Source: Ryuthela nishihirai
Taxonomy: Eukaryota; Arthropoda; Arachnida; Araneae; Heptathelidae
NCBI GenBank assembly: GCA_038380435.1
Contig: JAWZYU010000001.1
Span: 12,380,001-12,444,000 of the forward strand
Direction: 5' to 3'
Length of the DNA stretch: 64,000 bases
Below, one piece after another: positions 10,698 through 22,460 of this stretch (position 1 is its first letter; each line of letters starts with the position of its first letter). The translations under genes were made by a program, and so were the position numbers. Below the pieces are notes generated by a model. That model did not search any database, was not told the DNA's origin, and saw nothing but the letters and a program-made list of their open reading frames with translations.

Positions 10698-11266
10698 GGT
10701 TTCTATAACAGCACTGGGTCGTGTGTCAGAATTGATCAATCTTGTAGCAAATAGTTTAGCATTTGGACTGGAATTCGACAAGGCTGCGTTTTCTTTCCTA
10801 CATTGATTACTGATTATGTTACGCTGAATTCACTGAAAGGGGAAGGTCTAGAGTTATGAAATATCTGATTTGGATTATGCTGATCATTTGGTTCTTTTAG
10901 GCAAATGATGTTGATGAGATGAACTCTTTCATTCGAGCTGTTGATGAGAATGATAGTAGAGTAGGTTTGGTTATAAACAGAGTGAAAACTAAAGTCTTGA
11001 AAATTGGTCAGGCAGACTGTGGTTCAATTAATCGGAATGGTTGTACCATGATCATGTGTCTGCGTTTAATAATCTTGGAAGCTACATAACATATACAATG
11101 ATGTAGTAGTGTGTGCAGATGTGAGGCATAAGATACAGAAGAATATCCATTGCCACTGAGATTATTAAGAATCTGTGAATATTGTGGAGAAATATGCGTA
11201 TTTACCTAAAGACTAAAATTAACCTGTATAAATTGTTCGGTCCTTATTTGCTGTGGTAGTGAGATG
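10698..11266 (+). mobile_element. RTE-like LINE copy A, old, left part (RT region)
   Basis: Aligns in the same orientation with the RT region of the long copy at 11267-15031 (equivalent to about 13845-14465). Recognisable blocks are 'gaattcgacaaggctgcg', 'gatttggattatgctgat' and 'gttgatgagatgaactc'. It carries many stops and indels. It ends at agtgagatg (11258-11266), where the next element begins, and resumes at 15032. Confidence 0.85.
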
Positions 11267-11800
11267 TGGTCTGTAAATGGTAGCTAGGTAGTCACTGGAA
11301 GGAGAGCTATGCACCAATCCCCTGTGATGATGCATAGAACCGGCCAGGCCTGGCACCTAATGTCCGACCCCGCCTTCTCGTGGTGCGAACCGTTAGTAAC
11401 TTTCAAAAGAGATACTCTCTTGTGGAAGTGAACGGAAGGGGAGGGTTGCCAGATTAGTGTGGCCTACTGATCTGGACAACTATGGCTACTTTTCTTTTTT
11501 TCTACCCTGCTGAGGAGTGGTCAACCACACAGGGTCCTGGTGCTGACCATATAAACCTACTGGACTAGACAGATATATGGCTCTGAGCTTGATTATGGAT
11601 CCTGATTTTGCTGCACTGGTGGGCTTCTGTGGAGGGAAAATCTTCCGCTGTGTTTTCTGTGAGAGCCCCAAGTGAATAGATTCACAGGATATGTTTATCA
11701 GCTGGTGGATAATCCTGAGCAGAAGTCATCGCAGGCACCTGAACTCTTTGCTTCTATTGGCATCGTCAAATTCTACATTGGAGGAAGTCTTCCAGTGTAG

Positions 11801-14800
11801 ATGGCTTCAGCCTTTAGTAGTGGGGGAACGGGTCTTTGTCCCATGTCTGCGATTAGGGGGCTGTTTGATATTTGTCAGCATTCCCTCTCTCAATAAACAT
11901 AGTTTCTTTAAACATCCCACTAACCATTTTCTCTCCATAGGTAGTTGGAATGTGAGGACTCTGCACAGAGCTTTTTCTCTTGATGTCCTCACACAAGAAT
12001 TCCACCATTATAATTTAGATATTCTCGGCTTGCAAGAGACCAGATGGACATATAAAGGTCAGATTCTTAAAAATAATCTTAAATTTCTCTTTTCAGGGAG
12101 GGACGACAATAAGCATCACCAAGTCGTGGGTCTGCTTCTCAGCAGACACGCTAGCGATGCTCTTCTAGGATATGAGTGCATTAATGAAAGGTTTCTTACA
12201 GCAAAATTTCAGACAAGCGTTAAAGACTTGAATGTTATCTGCTGTTATGCCCCCACTGAGGATGCCGATGAGGATGAGAAGGATAGGTTTTATGAACAAC
12301 TTCAGGATATTTTGAATTCTGTCAAGAAAGGAGATATTACCCTTGTTCTTGGTGACTTCAATGCCAAAGTTGGTACTGACTCTGACCTTTGGAGAGGAGT
12401 AATAGGCCCTTTTGGTATTGGTAGCTGCAATGGCAATGGGCAACGTCTCCTACAGGTATGTAAACTCAATGGATTCAGAATAACTAACACTTATTACAAA
12501 CACCGCGACATACATAATTACACATGGGTTTCACCTGATGGGCTGCATAAGAATATGATTGATTACATATTAATTAACAGCAAATGGGCTAGTTCTGTTA
12601 GGAATACCAGGGCATATAGGGGAGCTGAAATTGGATCTGACCATTACCTTGTTAAAAGTGTGTTGCAACTTAAACTTAAAAAGTGTTGTGCTAGGGTTGA
12701 AAAATTTACTTTTAATACTGAAGCTCTGAAATATCCAGTTATAACCAAAGCTTACCATGATAGGTTACTTAGTCATTATGACAGTCATGGTTTGCTTACT
12801 ACTGAAGTTGAGGAAGAATGGGATCATTTTAAACAGGCTTTTTTGGACACTAACAGTACTCTTTTAGGAAAAAAGGAGCAGAAGAGGCAAAATTATCTGA
12901 GTGATAAGGCACTTGAGCTTATTTCGGAAAGAAAGAACTGCAGGAATGCCCTTAATCAATACCCTACTAGTCCTAATAGAAAGCATTACAGAGACCTTAA
13001 TAAACTTGTAAAGGATCAGTTAGCTGCTGATAAGAATCTTTGGCTTGATGGTTTGGCTGACAAAGCTGAGGAAGCAGTTAGACAGCAAAACAGCAGAGAG
13101 CTGTACCAGATAGTTAATGTTTTGTGTGGTAGAAAACGGACAGGCATACAAGGATTGAAGGATAAACAAGGTAAGGTTATAGAAGGGGAGGATTCTGTCA
13201 TGGCTAGGTGGGCTGAGCATTTCAGTGATGTTCTAAACAATGTAGTTAGTTCTACTCCCATTGTTTGCAATGATGATAGATGCATTAGTGGCTTTAATGT
13301 TGGCCCTATAACACAATCTGAAGTTATTTTGGCTGTTTCTAAACTTAAACTTCATAAATCCCCAGGGGTAGATGAAATTACTACAGAAATGATTAGAACT
13401 GGGAATGTTTCGGTTACCACTTGGATGACTGAAATTCTGAATCTCTTTTATGATAAAGGCATGGTTCCTAAGGATTTTACCAGAGCTATTGTTATCCCTA
13501 TTTTCAAAAAAGGTGATCGCAGTTCTTGTGATAACTATAGGGGTATTAGCCTACTCTCTGTTGCAGGTAAAGTTCTTTCCATGATTGTGCTTAATAGAAT
13601 TAAGAATCTGGTTGACAGTCAATTGCGTGATGAGCAATGTGGATTCAGAAGTGGTAGGGGATGTGTGGATCAGATATTTTCACTTTGGCGAGATTCTTGA
13701 GAAATGTTTAGAGTTTCAGAAACCTTTGGTTGCTAGCTTTGTTGATTTCAAAAAGGCTTTCGACTCTGTTGATCGTCATAATTTGTGGTTGATTGTGAAA
13801 TCATATGGTATACCAGACAAGTTAGTTAACATTATGAAAGCTCTCTATAATAACACTGAGTCATGTGTGAGTTGCTGTGGAATGCCCTTAATCAATACCC
13901 TACTAGTGGTAAGGCTTGTAGCAATTGGTTTAGCATTACTTCTGGTGTTCGACAAGGGTGCATTTTGTCTCCTTTTCTCTTTAGCTTGGTTATTGATTAT
14001 GTTATGCGAAATTCACTTCAAGAGAAAGATTTTGGCCTTAAATGGGCTGGAGATACGAAAATTTCTGATTTAGATTATGCTGATGATTTAGCCCTTTTGG
14101 CAAATGATGTTGATGAGATGAACTCTTTCATTCGAGCCGTTGATGAGACTGGTAGTAGAGTAGGTTTGGTTATAAACAGAGAGAAAACTAAAGTGATGAA
14201 AATTGGTCAGGCAGGCTGTGATTCAGTTAGTCTGAATGGTTGCAGTCTTGAGCAGGTGTCACAGTTTAATTATCTTGGGAGCTGTGTAACAGATAATGGT
14301 GATGTGCGGCATGAGATTAACAGACGAATAGGGATTGCTGCCGGGACTTTTAAGAATCTATGGAGAGTGTGGAGAAATAGGCGTATACACCTAAAGACTA
14401 AAATTAGACTGTATAATAGTTTGGTTCTTTCTAGGATTTGTTATGATAGTGAAACTTGGACACTTTGTAAACAAGATAACAGGAAACTAGATGCTTTTGA
14501 TTCCAGATGCTTACGCAGTATCTTGGGCATTAGGTGGTTCAACTTTGTAACTAATGATGAGATTAGGCAAAGGAGTTTGCAACCTCCTTTAAGCAGCATA
14601 TTGTGCAGAGAGAGACTCCGTTGGTTTGGCCATGTTGCCCGTATGAATAATTATAGATTGGCGAATAGGGTTATGAACAGTGTGCCTAAAGGCCGCAGAA
14701 AGAAGGGGAGACCTAGGATGCGGTGGGCAGACAATGTCAAACAGGACCTTGTTAGAATTGGTGTGCAGTGGCCAGATGCAGTAGATGTAGCTCAGGATAG

Positions 14801-14846
14801 ACTTGCTTGGAGAACTAAATTGCACGGTCTGGTTGGACCTCCGTAG
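11801..14846 (+). pseudogene. RTE-like endonuclease/reverse transcriptase, three frame breaks
   Basis: The ancestral start is the ATG at 11801 (MASAFS...), because two other copies (start codons at 42620 and 18386 on the minus strand) begin with the same peptide. An extra T near 11871-11873 shifts the frame, so the longer open frame starting at 11691 is a chance fusion. The endonuclease domain covers about 11940-12660 with SWNVRTL, LGLQETRW, GDFNAKVG, MIDYILIN and GSDHYLV. The RT follows with VIPIFKKGD, GISLLSV, QCGFRSGRG, FVDFKKAFDSVDRHN and YADD (14076-14087). The C-terminus has the RWFGHVAR and KKGRPRMRWAD blocks. A +1 insertion near 13684-13692 and a 29-33 bp insertion at about 13875-13907 break the RT. 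The product would nick DNA and copy the element RNA at the target, but this copy cannot make it. Confidence 0.9.
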
Positions 14847-14857
14847 CCCATGGCTGC

Positions 14858-14858
14858 T

Positions 14859-14925
<67 letters not shown>

Positions 14926-15031
14926 GGTGGTGGTGGTGGTGGTGGTGGTGGTGGTGGTGGTGGTGGTGGTGGTGGTGGTGGTGATGATGATGATGATGAT
15001 GATGATGGTGATGGTGATGGTGATGATGATG
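14858..15031 (+). repeat. Trinucleotide microsatellite (GAT)n(GGT)n(GAT)n
   Basis: About 58 triplets: a GAT run to about 14909, a GGT run to about 14980, then GAT again with GGT interspersed. It forms the 3' tail of LINE copy B. Other copies keep only 5-8 triplets (15343-15360 and 25775-25794), so this tail has expanded after insertion. Confidence 0.97.
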
Positions 15032-15336
15032 AGTGAAATGTAGACTCTTAGTAAGCAAGATAACAGCAAACTTGATGCCTTTGATTCTAGATTCTAGATG
15101 CTTACGCAGTATCTTCAATATTAGTTAATTTAGCTGCCTAAATAATGATGAGGTTAGAAGGAGTCAGCAATCACCTTTTAACATCATCTTGTCCAGAGAG
15201 AGACTTCGGTGTTCTGGCCATGTCACTTCAATGCATAACTAAATATATAAAGAGTCGAACCATGAACAGTTTGCCAAAAGGCTGAAGTAAAAGGTCAGAG
15301 ATAGAAGTTTTTAATTAAGACGTTGGGCAGATTGAA
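15032..15336 (+). mobile_element. RTE-like LINE copy A, right part (C-terminal region)
   Basis: Aligns with 14461-14790 of copy B (agcaagataacagcaaac, tgcttacgcagtatctt, agagagacttcggtg). It starts exactly where the left part (10698-11266) stops in the alignment, so both are halves of one older element split by copy B. Confidence 0.85.
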
Positions 15337-15341
15337 GCCTT

Positions 15342-18300
15342 CTTCATCATCATCATCATCCTCAAGCAGCCATGGGCTACGGAGGTCCAACCAGATTGTG
15401 CAATTTAGTCCTCCAAATAAATCTCTCATGAACTACATCTGCTGCATCTCACCACTGTAGACCAATTCTAACAAGATCCTATTTCACATTGTCTGCCCAC
15501 CGCTTCCTAGTCTCCCCCTCTTCCTGAGGCCTTTAGGCATATTGTTCATAACCCTATTCACTAATCTATAGTTATGCGTACGGGCAAAACGAACAAACCA
15601 ACGGAATCTCTCTCTGCACAATATGCTGCTCAAAGGAGGCTGCCGACTACTTTGCCTAACCTCATCATTACTTGCAATGCCCAAGATACTGTGTAGGCAT
15701 CTAGAATCAAAAGCATCTATTTTCCTGTTATCTTGTTTACACAGCGTCCAAGTTTCACTACCAAAACTAACCCTAGAAAGAAACAAACTATTATACAGTC
15801 TAATTTTAGTCTTTAGATGTATACGCCTATTTCTCCACACTCACCATAGATCCTAAAAAGTCTCGGCAGCAATCTCTATTCGTCTGTTAATCTCATGCCG
15901 CACATCACCAGTATCTGTTACATAGCTACCAAGAAAATTATATTGCAACCATTCATATTAACTGAACCACAGCCTTCCTGAACAATTTTCATCACTTTTT
16001 TCTCTCTGTTTATAACCAAACCTATTCTACTACTAGTTCTCATCAATAGCTCGAATGAAAGAGTTCACCTCATCAACATCATTTGCCAAAAGGTTTAAAT
16101 CATCAGCATAATCAAAATCAGAAATTTTCGTATCTCCAGCCCATTTAAGGCCAAAACCTTTCCCTGCAGTAAATATTACATAACATAATCAATAACCAAT
16201 CTAAAGTGAGAAGGGGACAAAATGCACCCTTGTCGAACACCAGAAGTAATGCTGAACCAATTGCCACAAGCCTTACCAACTCTCACACACGACTCAGTGT
16301 TATTGTAGAGAGATTTCATTATGTTAACTAACTTTCTGGTATGACATACGATCTCATAATCAACCACAACTTATGGCGATCAACAGAGTCAAAAGCCTTT
16401 TTGACATCAACAAATCTAGTAACCAAAGGTTCTGACACTCTAAACATTTCTCAAGAATCTGCCTGAGTGAAAATATCTGATCTACACATCCCCTACACTT
16501 CTGAATCCACATATTGCTAATCACGCAATTGCCCGTCAAATAGATGCTTAATTCTCTTAAATGCAATCATGCAAAGAACTTTCTCTGAAACGGAAAGTAG
16601 GCTGATACCCCTAAGAGACAAAAGACTGCACAAGAACTGCGATCACCTTTTTTAAAAATAGGGATATTAATAGTCTGGTAAAATACTTAGGAACCATGCC
16701 TTTACCATAAAAGATATTCAGAATATCAGTCATCCAAGTGGTAACCGAAACATTCCCAGTTCTAATCATTTCTGTAGTAATTTCATATACCCCTGGGGAT
16801 TTATGAAGTTTAAGTTTAGAAATAGCCAAAATAATTTCAGATTGTGTTATAGGGCCAACATTAAAGCCACCAATGCATCTATCAACATTGCAAACAATGG
16901 GAGTAGAACTAATCACATTGTTTAGAACATCACTGAAATGTTCAGCCCACCTAGCCATGACAGAATCCTCACAAACTAGGTAAGGTTATAACCTTACCTA
17001 GTTTATCCTTCAATCCATGTATTCCTGTCCGTTTTCTACCACTCGAAACATTAACTATCTGGTACAGCTCTCTACTGTCTAATTGCTTCCTCGGCGTTGT
17101 CAGCCAAGCCATCAAAGACAAAGATTCTTATCAGCAGCTAACTGATCCTTTACATGTTTATTAAGCTCTCTGTAATCCTTTCTATTACGACTAGTAGGAT
17201 ATTGATTAAAGACATTACTGCATTTCCTTCTTTCTGAAATGAACTCAAGTGCATTATTATTCAATTCTGCCTCCCCTGCTCCTATTTTCCTAAAAGAATA
17301 CTGTTAGTTTCCAAAAAAGCCTGTTTAAAATGGCTCCATTCTTCCTCAACTTCAGTAGTAAGCAAACTATGACTGTCATAATGACTAAGTAACCTATCAC
17401 AGTAAGCTTTAGCTATAACTTGGTCTTTCAGAGCTTCGGTATTAAAGATAGATTTTTTAACCTTAGCACAACACTTTTTAAGTTTAATTTGCAAGACACT
17501 TTTAACAAGGTAATGGTCAGATCCAATTTCAGCTCCCCTATATGCCCTGGTATTTCTAACAGAACTCGCCCATTTGCTGTTAATTAATATATAAACAATC
17601 ATATTCCTATGCAGCCCATCGGGTGAAACCCATGGTGTACTTATGTATGTCGCAGTGTTTGTAATAAGTGTTAGTTATTCTGAAACCTTTGCGTTTACTT
17701 ATCTGTAGGAGACGTTGCCTATTGCCATTGCAGCTACCAATACCAAAAGGGTCTATCACCCCTCCCCAAAGGTCAGAGTCAGTACCAACTCTGGCATTGA
17801 AGTTACATAGAACAAGGATAATATCTCGTTTCTTGACAGAATTCAAAATATCCTGAAGTTGTCCGTAAAACCTATCCTTTTCATCCTCATCGGCATTCTC
17901 AGTGAGGGAATAACAACTGATAACATTCATGTCTTTAATTCTTGTCCGAAATTTAGCTGTAAGAAACGTTCATTAACATACTCATATCCTAGAAGAACAT
18001 CACTAGCATCTCTGCTGAGAAGCAGACATGCTAGTGATGTTCTTCTAGTGATTTTTTTCTACGCCTTGGAGATGCTTTTTATCTTCCCTCCTTGAAAAGA
18101 GAAATTTAAGATTATTTTTAAGGATCTGACACTTACCTATCCATCTGGTCTCTTGCAAGCCAAGAATATCTAAATTATAACGATGGAATTCTTGTGTGAG
18201 GACATCAGGAGAATAATCGTTGTGCAGAGTCCTCACATTCCAACTACGTATGGAGAGAAAATGGTTAGTGGGGTGTTTAAAGAAACTGTGATTATTCAGA

Positions 18301-18560
18301 GAGAGAATGCCGACAATATCAAACAGCCCCCTGATCGCAGACATGGGGGAAAGACCCGTTCCCCCACCACTAAAGGCTGAAGCCAACTACACTGAAGACT
18401 TCCTCCAATGAAGAATTTGACGATGCCCTTAGAAACAAGAGTTTAGGTGCCTGCAATGGCCTCTGAACTTTTGTTTTCTAAGATATTCTCCCAACAGAAA
18501 CCCACGAGTGCAGCAAATTAAGGATCCATAATCAAGTTCAGAGTCATTATTCCATTCAGA
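15342..18560 (-). mobile_element. RTE-like LINE copy D, minus strand, long but broken
   Basis: The 3' tail (cat)n lies at 15343-15360, followed by the conserved 3' UTR (agcagccatgggctacgg). The coding region runs leftward from ATG 18386 to about 15375 in at least seven frame pieces: endonuclease pieces at 18045-18386, 17607-17930 and 17282-17602, RT pieces at 16611-16958, 16360-16566 and 16176-16367, and a C-terminal piece at 15484-15840. The 5' UTR is short, with an internal deletion relative to the copy at 42620-43144. It lacks the 29-33 bp insertion seen in copy B, so that insertion is private to B. Confidence 0.88.
17989..18048. repeat. Snap-back hairpin inside LINE copy D
   Basis: Bases 17989-18008 and 18029-18048 are perfect inverted complements (ctagaagaacatcactagca). 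The 20 bp between them contain tctgctgagaagcaga, itself palindromic. In copies B and F the second arm is absent. The right arm is therefore an inverted duplication made at the palindromic centre, as by template switching. Confidence 0.9.
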
Positions 18561-19871
18561 TTGGTTTTTTCTTCGTCTTCTCATCACAATGGAAAGGCAT
18601 TTGTAGAACAGATGAGACAATTGTACAATAACCAAGCACAGCCAAACCCCAATTACATAAATTGCTAATCAGCTACAAATTTATATTTATCATCTTCCTA
18701 TAACTAGTGCAGATAATATTACCACAGAATAATAAAGGTATATTATTATAAATTGTTTGGCCTGTCTTCTAAACTAATTTAGAAAGAACAATGAGCTCTT
18801 TATCTCAGACAAAGCATCGACCCTTCAAGTTTCAAATTATAATGACACTCTGAAGTGTCTTATAACGCTGTTCAGAGTTCTGACGAGTGTTATTTTAACA
18901 GATGTGTCCAAAGGAAGTCAGTTGTAGCATTAGAATATGAATTGAATTCTTCTGCAAAAGATTCAGCAATACGAACGACGCTCATAATGCCGGATGACAA
19001 CAGGCTTTATTGTACCACGAGGGCGGCTTCGAACGGGAATGCTTTCAAAGGCGAAATACGGCAGCACGTCTCCTTGAAAAGGATCTCTCACGTGCTAAAC
19101 TCAAATAGCAATTACATCACTAGTATTAGCGGAGTAATTGGGTTTGTCGTTGCGCTAATCCTGTCACGAACAACGTTGCTGGGCAACAGATCGTGACGCA
19201 TTACAACTCTCCCGTCCATTCTTAGATTTCTCCATTTGCTAACTTTGGAGAGCTATTTGTGCTCGAGGCATCGCATCGGATATGGAGCAGGCGTGCAGAG
19301 ACCCAACTGTGAAATGACGCACGTCAGGCAGTGTTCTCCACACAGATGGAGGGGGAGATGATAACGCTCAGGCGAGTGGGGCTCAACTTCAGGTAACTAT
19401 AGTAACTGCACTGGAATGGATGCGTTGCGAACCGCTAAGATGAAAAGAAAATTTTACTCCCCCTCCCTCCGTCATCCCACCTTCCGCCCATAACCGCACA
19501 CTTCTTCCACCTCAGTGTATTGTAAGTTGTGCCATTGATGTGCCTTACCTTGTCCGAAGCACTCGGGAGATGAGGTGAGATGTGTGCCTTTGGGAAATGT
19601 GTTCTCTCCATGCATGCAGTATGGATGATGCAGATTTCAATGAAAGGTGAACAAATTTAGAAGAAGAAACACATTTCCCAAAGCTTCACTGATAATATTG
19701 CTTTTTTTCCCTGAAGGTTATAGAAAATATATTGTTTTTTGGTTCTTGAACGAGTGTTTGAAGCAAACTTTGAAAAGGTTGATATTGGTTGGCTTCAGCT
19801 GTCGTATTTCTTTAGTTCTTAGAAGATGTCTTAATTATTACCAAATATTTCAAATTCTAACTGATTAAATA
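18561..19871. other. Unassigned stretch
   Basis: No transposon or RNA gene recognised. A 113-codon plus-strand open frame (18855-19196) ends in a hydrophobic segment (ISGVIGFVVALILS) and could be chance. The sequence near 19300-19560 is locally GC-richer, but no exon pattern is evident. Confidence 0.35.
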
Positions 19872-20012
19872 ATGGCCAGACAATGTTAAGCAGGATCTTG
19901 TTCAGAATTGGCCTACGGTGGCCAAATGCAGCTGCTATAGCTCGGAACAGATGTGTTCGAAGAAATATATTAAAGTGTTGTTTGACCTCCGCAGCTCATG
20001 GTTGCTTGAGGA
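19872..20012 (+). mobile_element. RTE-like LINE 3'-end fragment, diverged
   Basis: Matches the last 140 bp of the LINE (equivalent to about 14720-14857): gccagacaatgttaagcagg, then gcagctgctatagctc and gacctccgcagctcatgg. No trinucleotide tail remains, so it is an old 5'-truncated copy. Confidence 0.8.
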
Positions 20013-20825
20013 TTTTGTACGTATTATGTTTGAGTAAAGCCGAAAGCACCAGAAAAGGTTTCTAACGACTCTCTTTAATCGCAATCTTAACGGCATTTCT
20101 TCAATGTTCTGATTGTTCAATACTTTTGCAAGCTTAAGGAGTAAAACTAAATGCATGAGAATATTTACAACCTTCTTCTTTTTGCTATAAAATGAAGAAA
20201 AACTAGACAACCTCTGAAAGGAAAAAGATATTTCTTAAAAATATAAAATTATCAAATGAAAAACAATTCAAAACAAAACAATAAATATATAAAATTATTA
20301 AATTAAAAAAGTTTAGACCTATCTGGTTTAAAAAAAAGTTTAGACCTATCTGGTTTAAACTTTTTTGTCTCATCTTTGGTAATAAATCCAATCTGGTTTA
20401 TTACCAAAGTTAGTAAGCGAATATTATCTGATATTAAGATTCGCTTGCCTAACTGCTAGGCCAACCGTAATGTACTTGTGGATGTACACTGTCCGTCACT
20501 GAAATTTCCCCACGTAGAAAGAATGGCCTGCTGGAACTGACGATTTGTATGCAGCGTTGTGACGTATACGGACATAACGATTTGCATGTCAATCCGATCG
20601 GCGTAGCAGAATGCTCAAAAATGTATCCGGTACTGTGATGATGTATGATTCTTGAAGGGGCGATAAAAAATGAATTAAACGTCAGCAAGGAAACAAAATG
20701 GTGAACGAATGACCTGCAAAATGTCTAAGAAGAATAAAGGCAACGTTATGTACAGCTGATGGAATTTGAAAGGATTCGGATCATTAGGTTCCCAAAAGTT
20801 GGATATTCGCCATTCATGGAGGTCG
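20013..20825. other. Unassigned AT-rich stretch with a short direct repeat
   Basis: Two adjacent copies of 'gtttagacctatctggttta' occur near 20309-20358. No coding region supported. Confidence 0.5.
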
Positions 20826-20838
20826 CAATGCCAGAAAG

Positions 20839-21234
20839 GGTTGGGTTGGGTTGGGTTGTTTTACCTCTGAGCGGCACTTTTTTGCACACCATGGGCTAAA
20901 TGGCCAGGTCACATGGACCCCGAAGGCTCAGAGAAGGTTAGGGGTGGGGACCCACTGGAACAGCTGTTGGGAGACAGATGGTAGCCTCCCGTCAAGGCCA
21001 TCCAGCGTGTTCTTTAACGTGCACAGGGTATGTCTCTCCCGCACACGGGGCCACGGCTTAACGTCCCATCCGACGGACGGCGGCCTTTCCAAGCCCATCG
21101 GTGTCCCCTACTGACCGTGGGCAGGGCGGGGAATTTTGCGGAGATAAATCTCAACGCTGACCCAGCTGGGACTCGAACCTGGGAACTACAGATTACGAGC
21201 CTGGCGCGCTACCGACTGAGCCACCCCCGCCCCA
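20839..21234 (-). mobile_element. SINE-A, full-length reference copy with 13 bp TSD
   Basis: Defines the family. Read on the minus strand it has a tRNA-related head with A-box tggctcagtcgg and B-box ggttcgagtcc, then a body of about 300 bp, then a tail of ttttac complement followed by (CAACC)n. The head best resembles an elongator tRNA-Met (caggctcgtaatctg against the usual ctcat anticodon loop). The body contains gggacgttaagccgtgg and tgcacgttaaagaac, like conserved central domains of metazoan SINE superfamilies. Perfect 13 bp flanks caatgccagaaag lie at 20826-20838 and 21235-21247. Transcription would be by RNA polymerase III from the internal boxes. Confidence 0.95.
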
Positions 21235-21247
21235 CAATGCCAGAAAG

Positions 21248-22122
21248 AGTAGATGCATTGGCAGCAATGGATACAGGAGTATATGCTATTGGCAGCAATA
21301 GATACAGGAAGACTTGGACACATGTCTCCAAGGTTCTAATGGCATAAGAAGAATATTGAAATGATCAGAGGATCGAGAGATCCGCTGATTAGAGAGAGGA
21401 GACAGATCTGCCACAAGCAGCCAGATTTCCAACATCATAATGCCATTCCTCTCTGCAGCTGTGTCGGAGAGCACAATTAGAAGATGACTGCGAGAATTGG
21501 GTTTCGCGCCTTCCATTGTCTCGTCTGCCTCTGATGCTTCTAATTGTTGCCTGCGTCTGCAGTAGTGCAGGGAGAGAACAACTTTGGGCTGCAAGGAGTC
21601 TGATATCGTGTCCTCTGTAGTGATTAATCTCGCTTCTGTGCGGGATCCAATGACCGTATGCATGTCTTGAGATATGCCAGGGATAGATTTCACCAGTTAC
21701 AATAGACGTTCATGTCAGGCATTATTGATGACACGTTGATGGGAAGACATGTTGAAACTGTGTCTCTGCCCCTTCTGTGCTCCATCTCAAATGATAAAAG
21801 GAATATTCTCAATCACATACAACTCTTTCAAATTCCCACAATGACTGCGTGATATGTATATGCTTCCTTGGTTGGTTCACTGACCACCTCCTCTCGGTCC
21901 CATCTCACAGCACAGGTGTATGAAGTATGGATGACCAGGATGACATTCGCCACTTTTTAGACTAGCTAAGTCGTTTCTCCGCTTGTAATCGCTGTTCATG
22001 CATATCATGCTTCCTACTGATGTACATCACATTTTCGTAAGTACCTATATACTGCTGATTCGATACACAATCTTAATAATAATTTCTTGTCTACATTGCT
22101 ATTTGTTACTCGATTCGTTTTT
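21248..22122. other. Unassigned stretch
   Basis: No repeat or conserved exon found. The 135-codon minus-strand open frame 21286-21693 has no domain I recognise. Confidence 0.35.
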
Positions 22123-22460
22123 CTGCAGTTCCCAAGTTCGAGTCTCACCTGGGCCAGAGTAGAGATTTATTTTTGCTAAAGCTCCCCTCTCTCCCTTAGT
22201 ACGTAGGGGACAGCGATGTGCTTGGAAAGGCCACCATCAGTTCGATGGGATGTAAAGCCATGGCTAGTGTACCAGAGAGCCATACCCTGTGCACGTTAAA
22301 GAACACTCTGGATGGCCTTGACGGGAGGCTAGCATCCTAACAGCTGTCAAGTGGGTCCCCTCCCCATCCTCCCAACCTTCTCTGAGCACTTGGGGCTCTT
22401 TGACCAGGATATTTAGACTTTCGTGTCCAAAACGTGTCCCTCAGAGATAAAACAACCCAA
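22123..22460 (+). mobile_element. SINE-A copy, head truncated
   Basis: Begins within the tRNA part at ctgcagttcccaagttcgag, so the A-box is gone. The body and tail (agataaaacaaccc) are present but diverged. Confidence 0.85.

Larger units (their letters stand above)
11267..15031 (+). mobile_element. RTE-like LINE copy B, nearly full length
   Basis: The 5' UTR start (tggtctgt...) is shared with the minus-strand copy ending at about 43144, which fixes the left boundary near 11267. A single coding region follows (11801-14846), then a short 3' UTR and a trinucleotide tail (GAT/GGT, 14858-15031). A coding region with apurinic endonuclease then RT and a trinucleotide 3' tail is typical of RTE-clade LINEs. 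Diverged 9 bp flanks agtgagatg (11258-11266) and agtgaaatg (15032-15040) fit a target-site duplication. Confidence 0.88.

Noticed and set aside
11691..11800. ATG at 11691 as the start of the LINE protein
   Set aside because: Two other copies begin at the equivalent of 11801, and a +1 base near 11872 explains why the 11691 frame is open. The extra N-terminus is non-coding 5' UTR.
14792..15118. Poly-histidine, poly-aspartate, poly-threonine and similar open frames
   Set aside because: Translations of the GAT/GGT microsatellite at the LINE tail in several frames.
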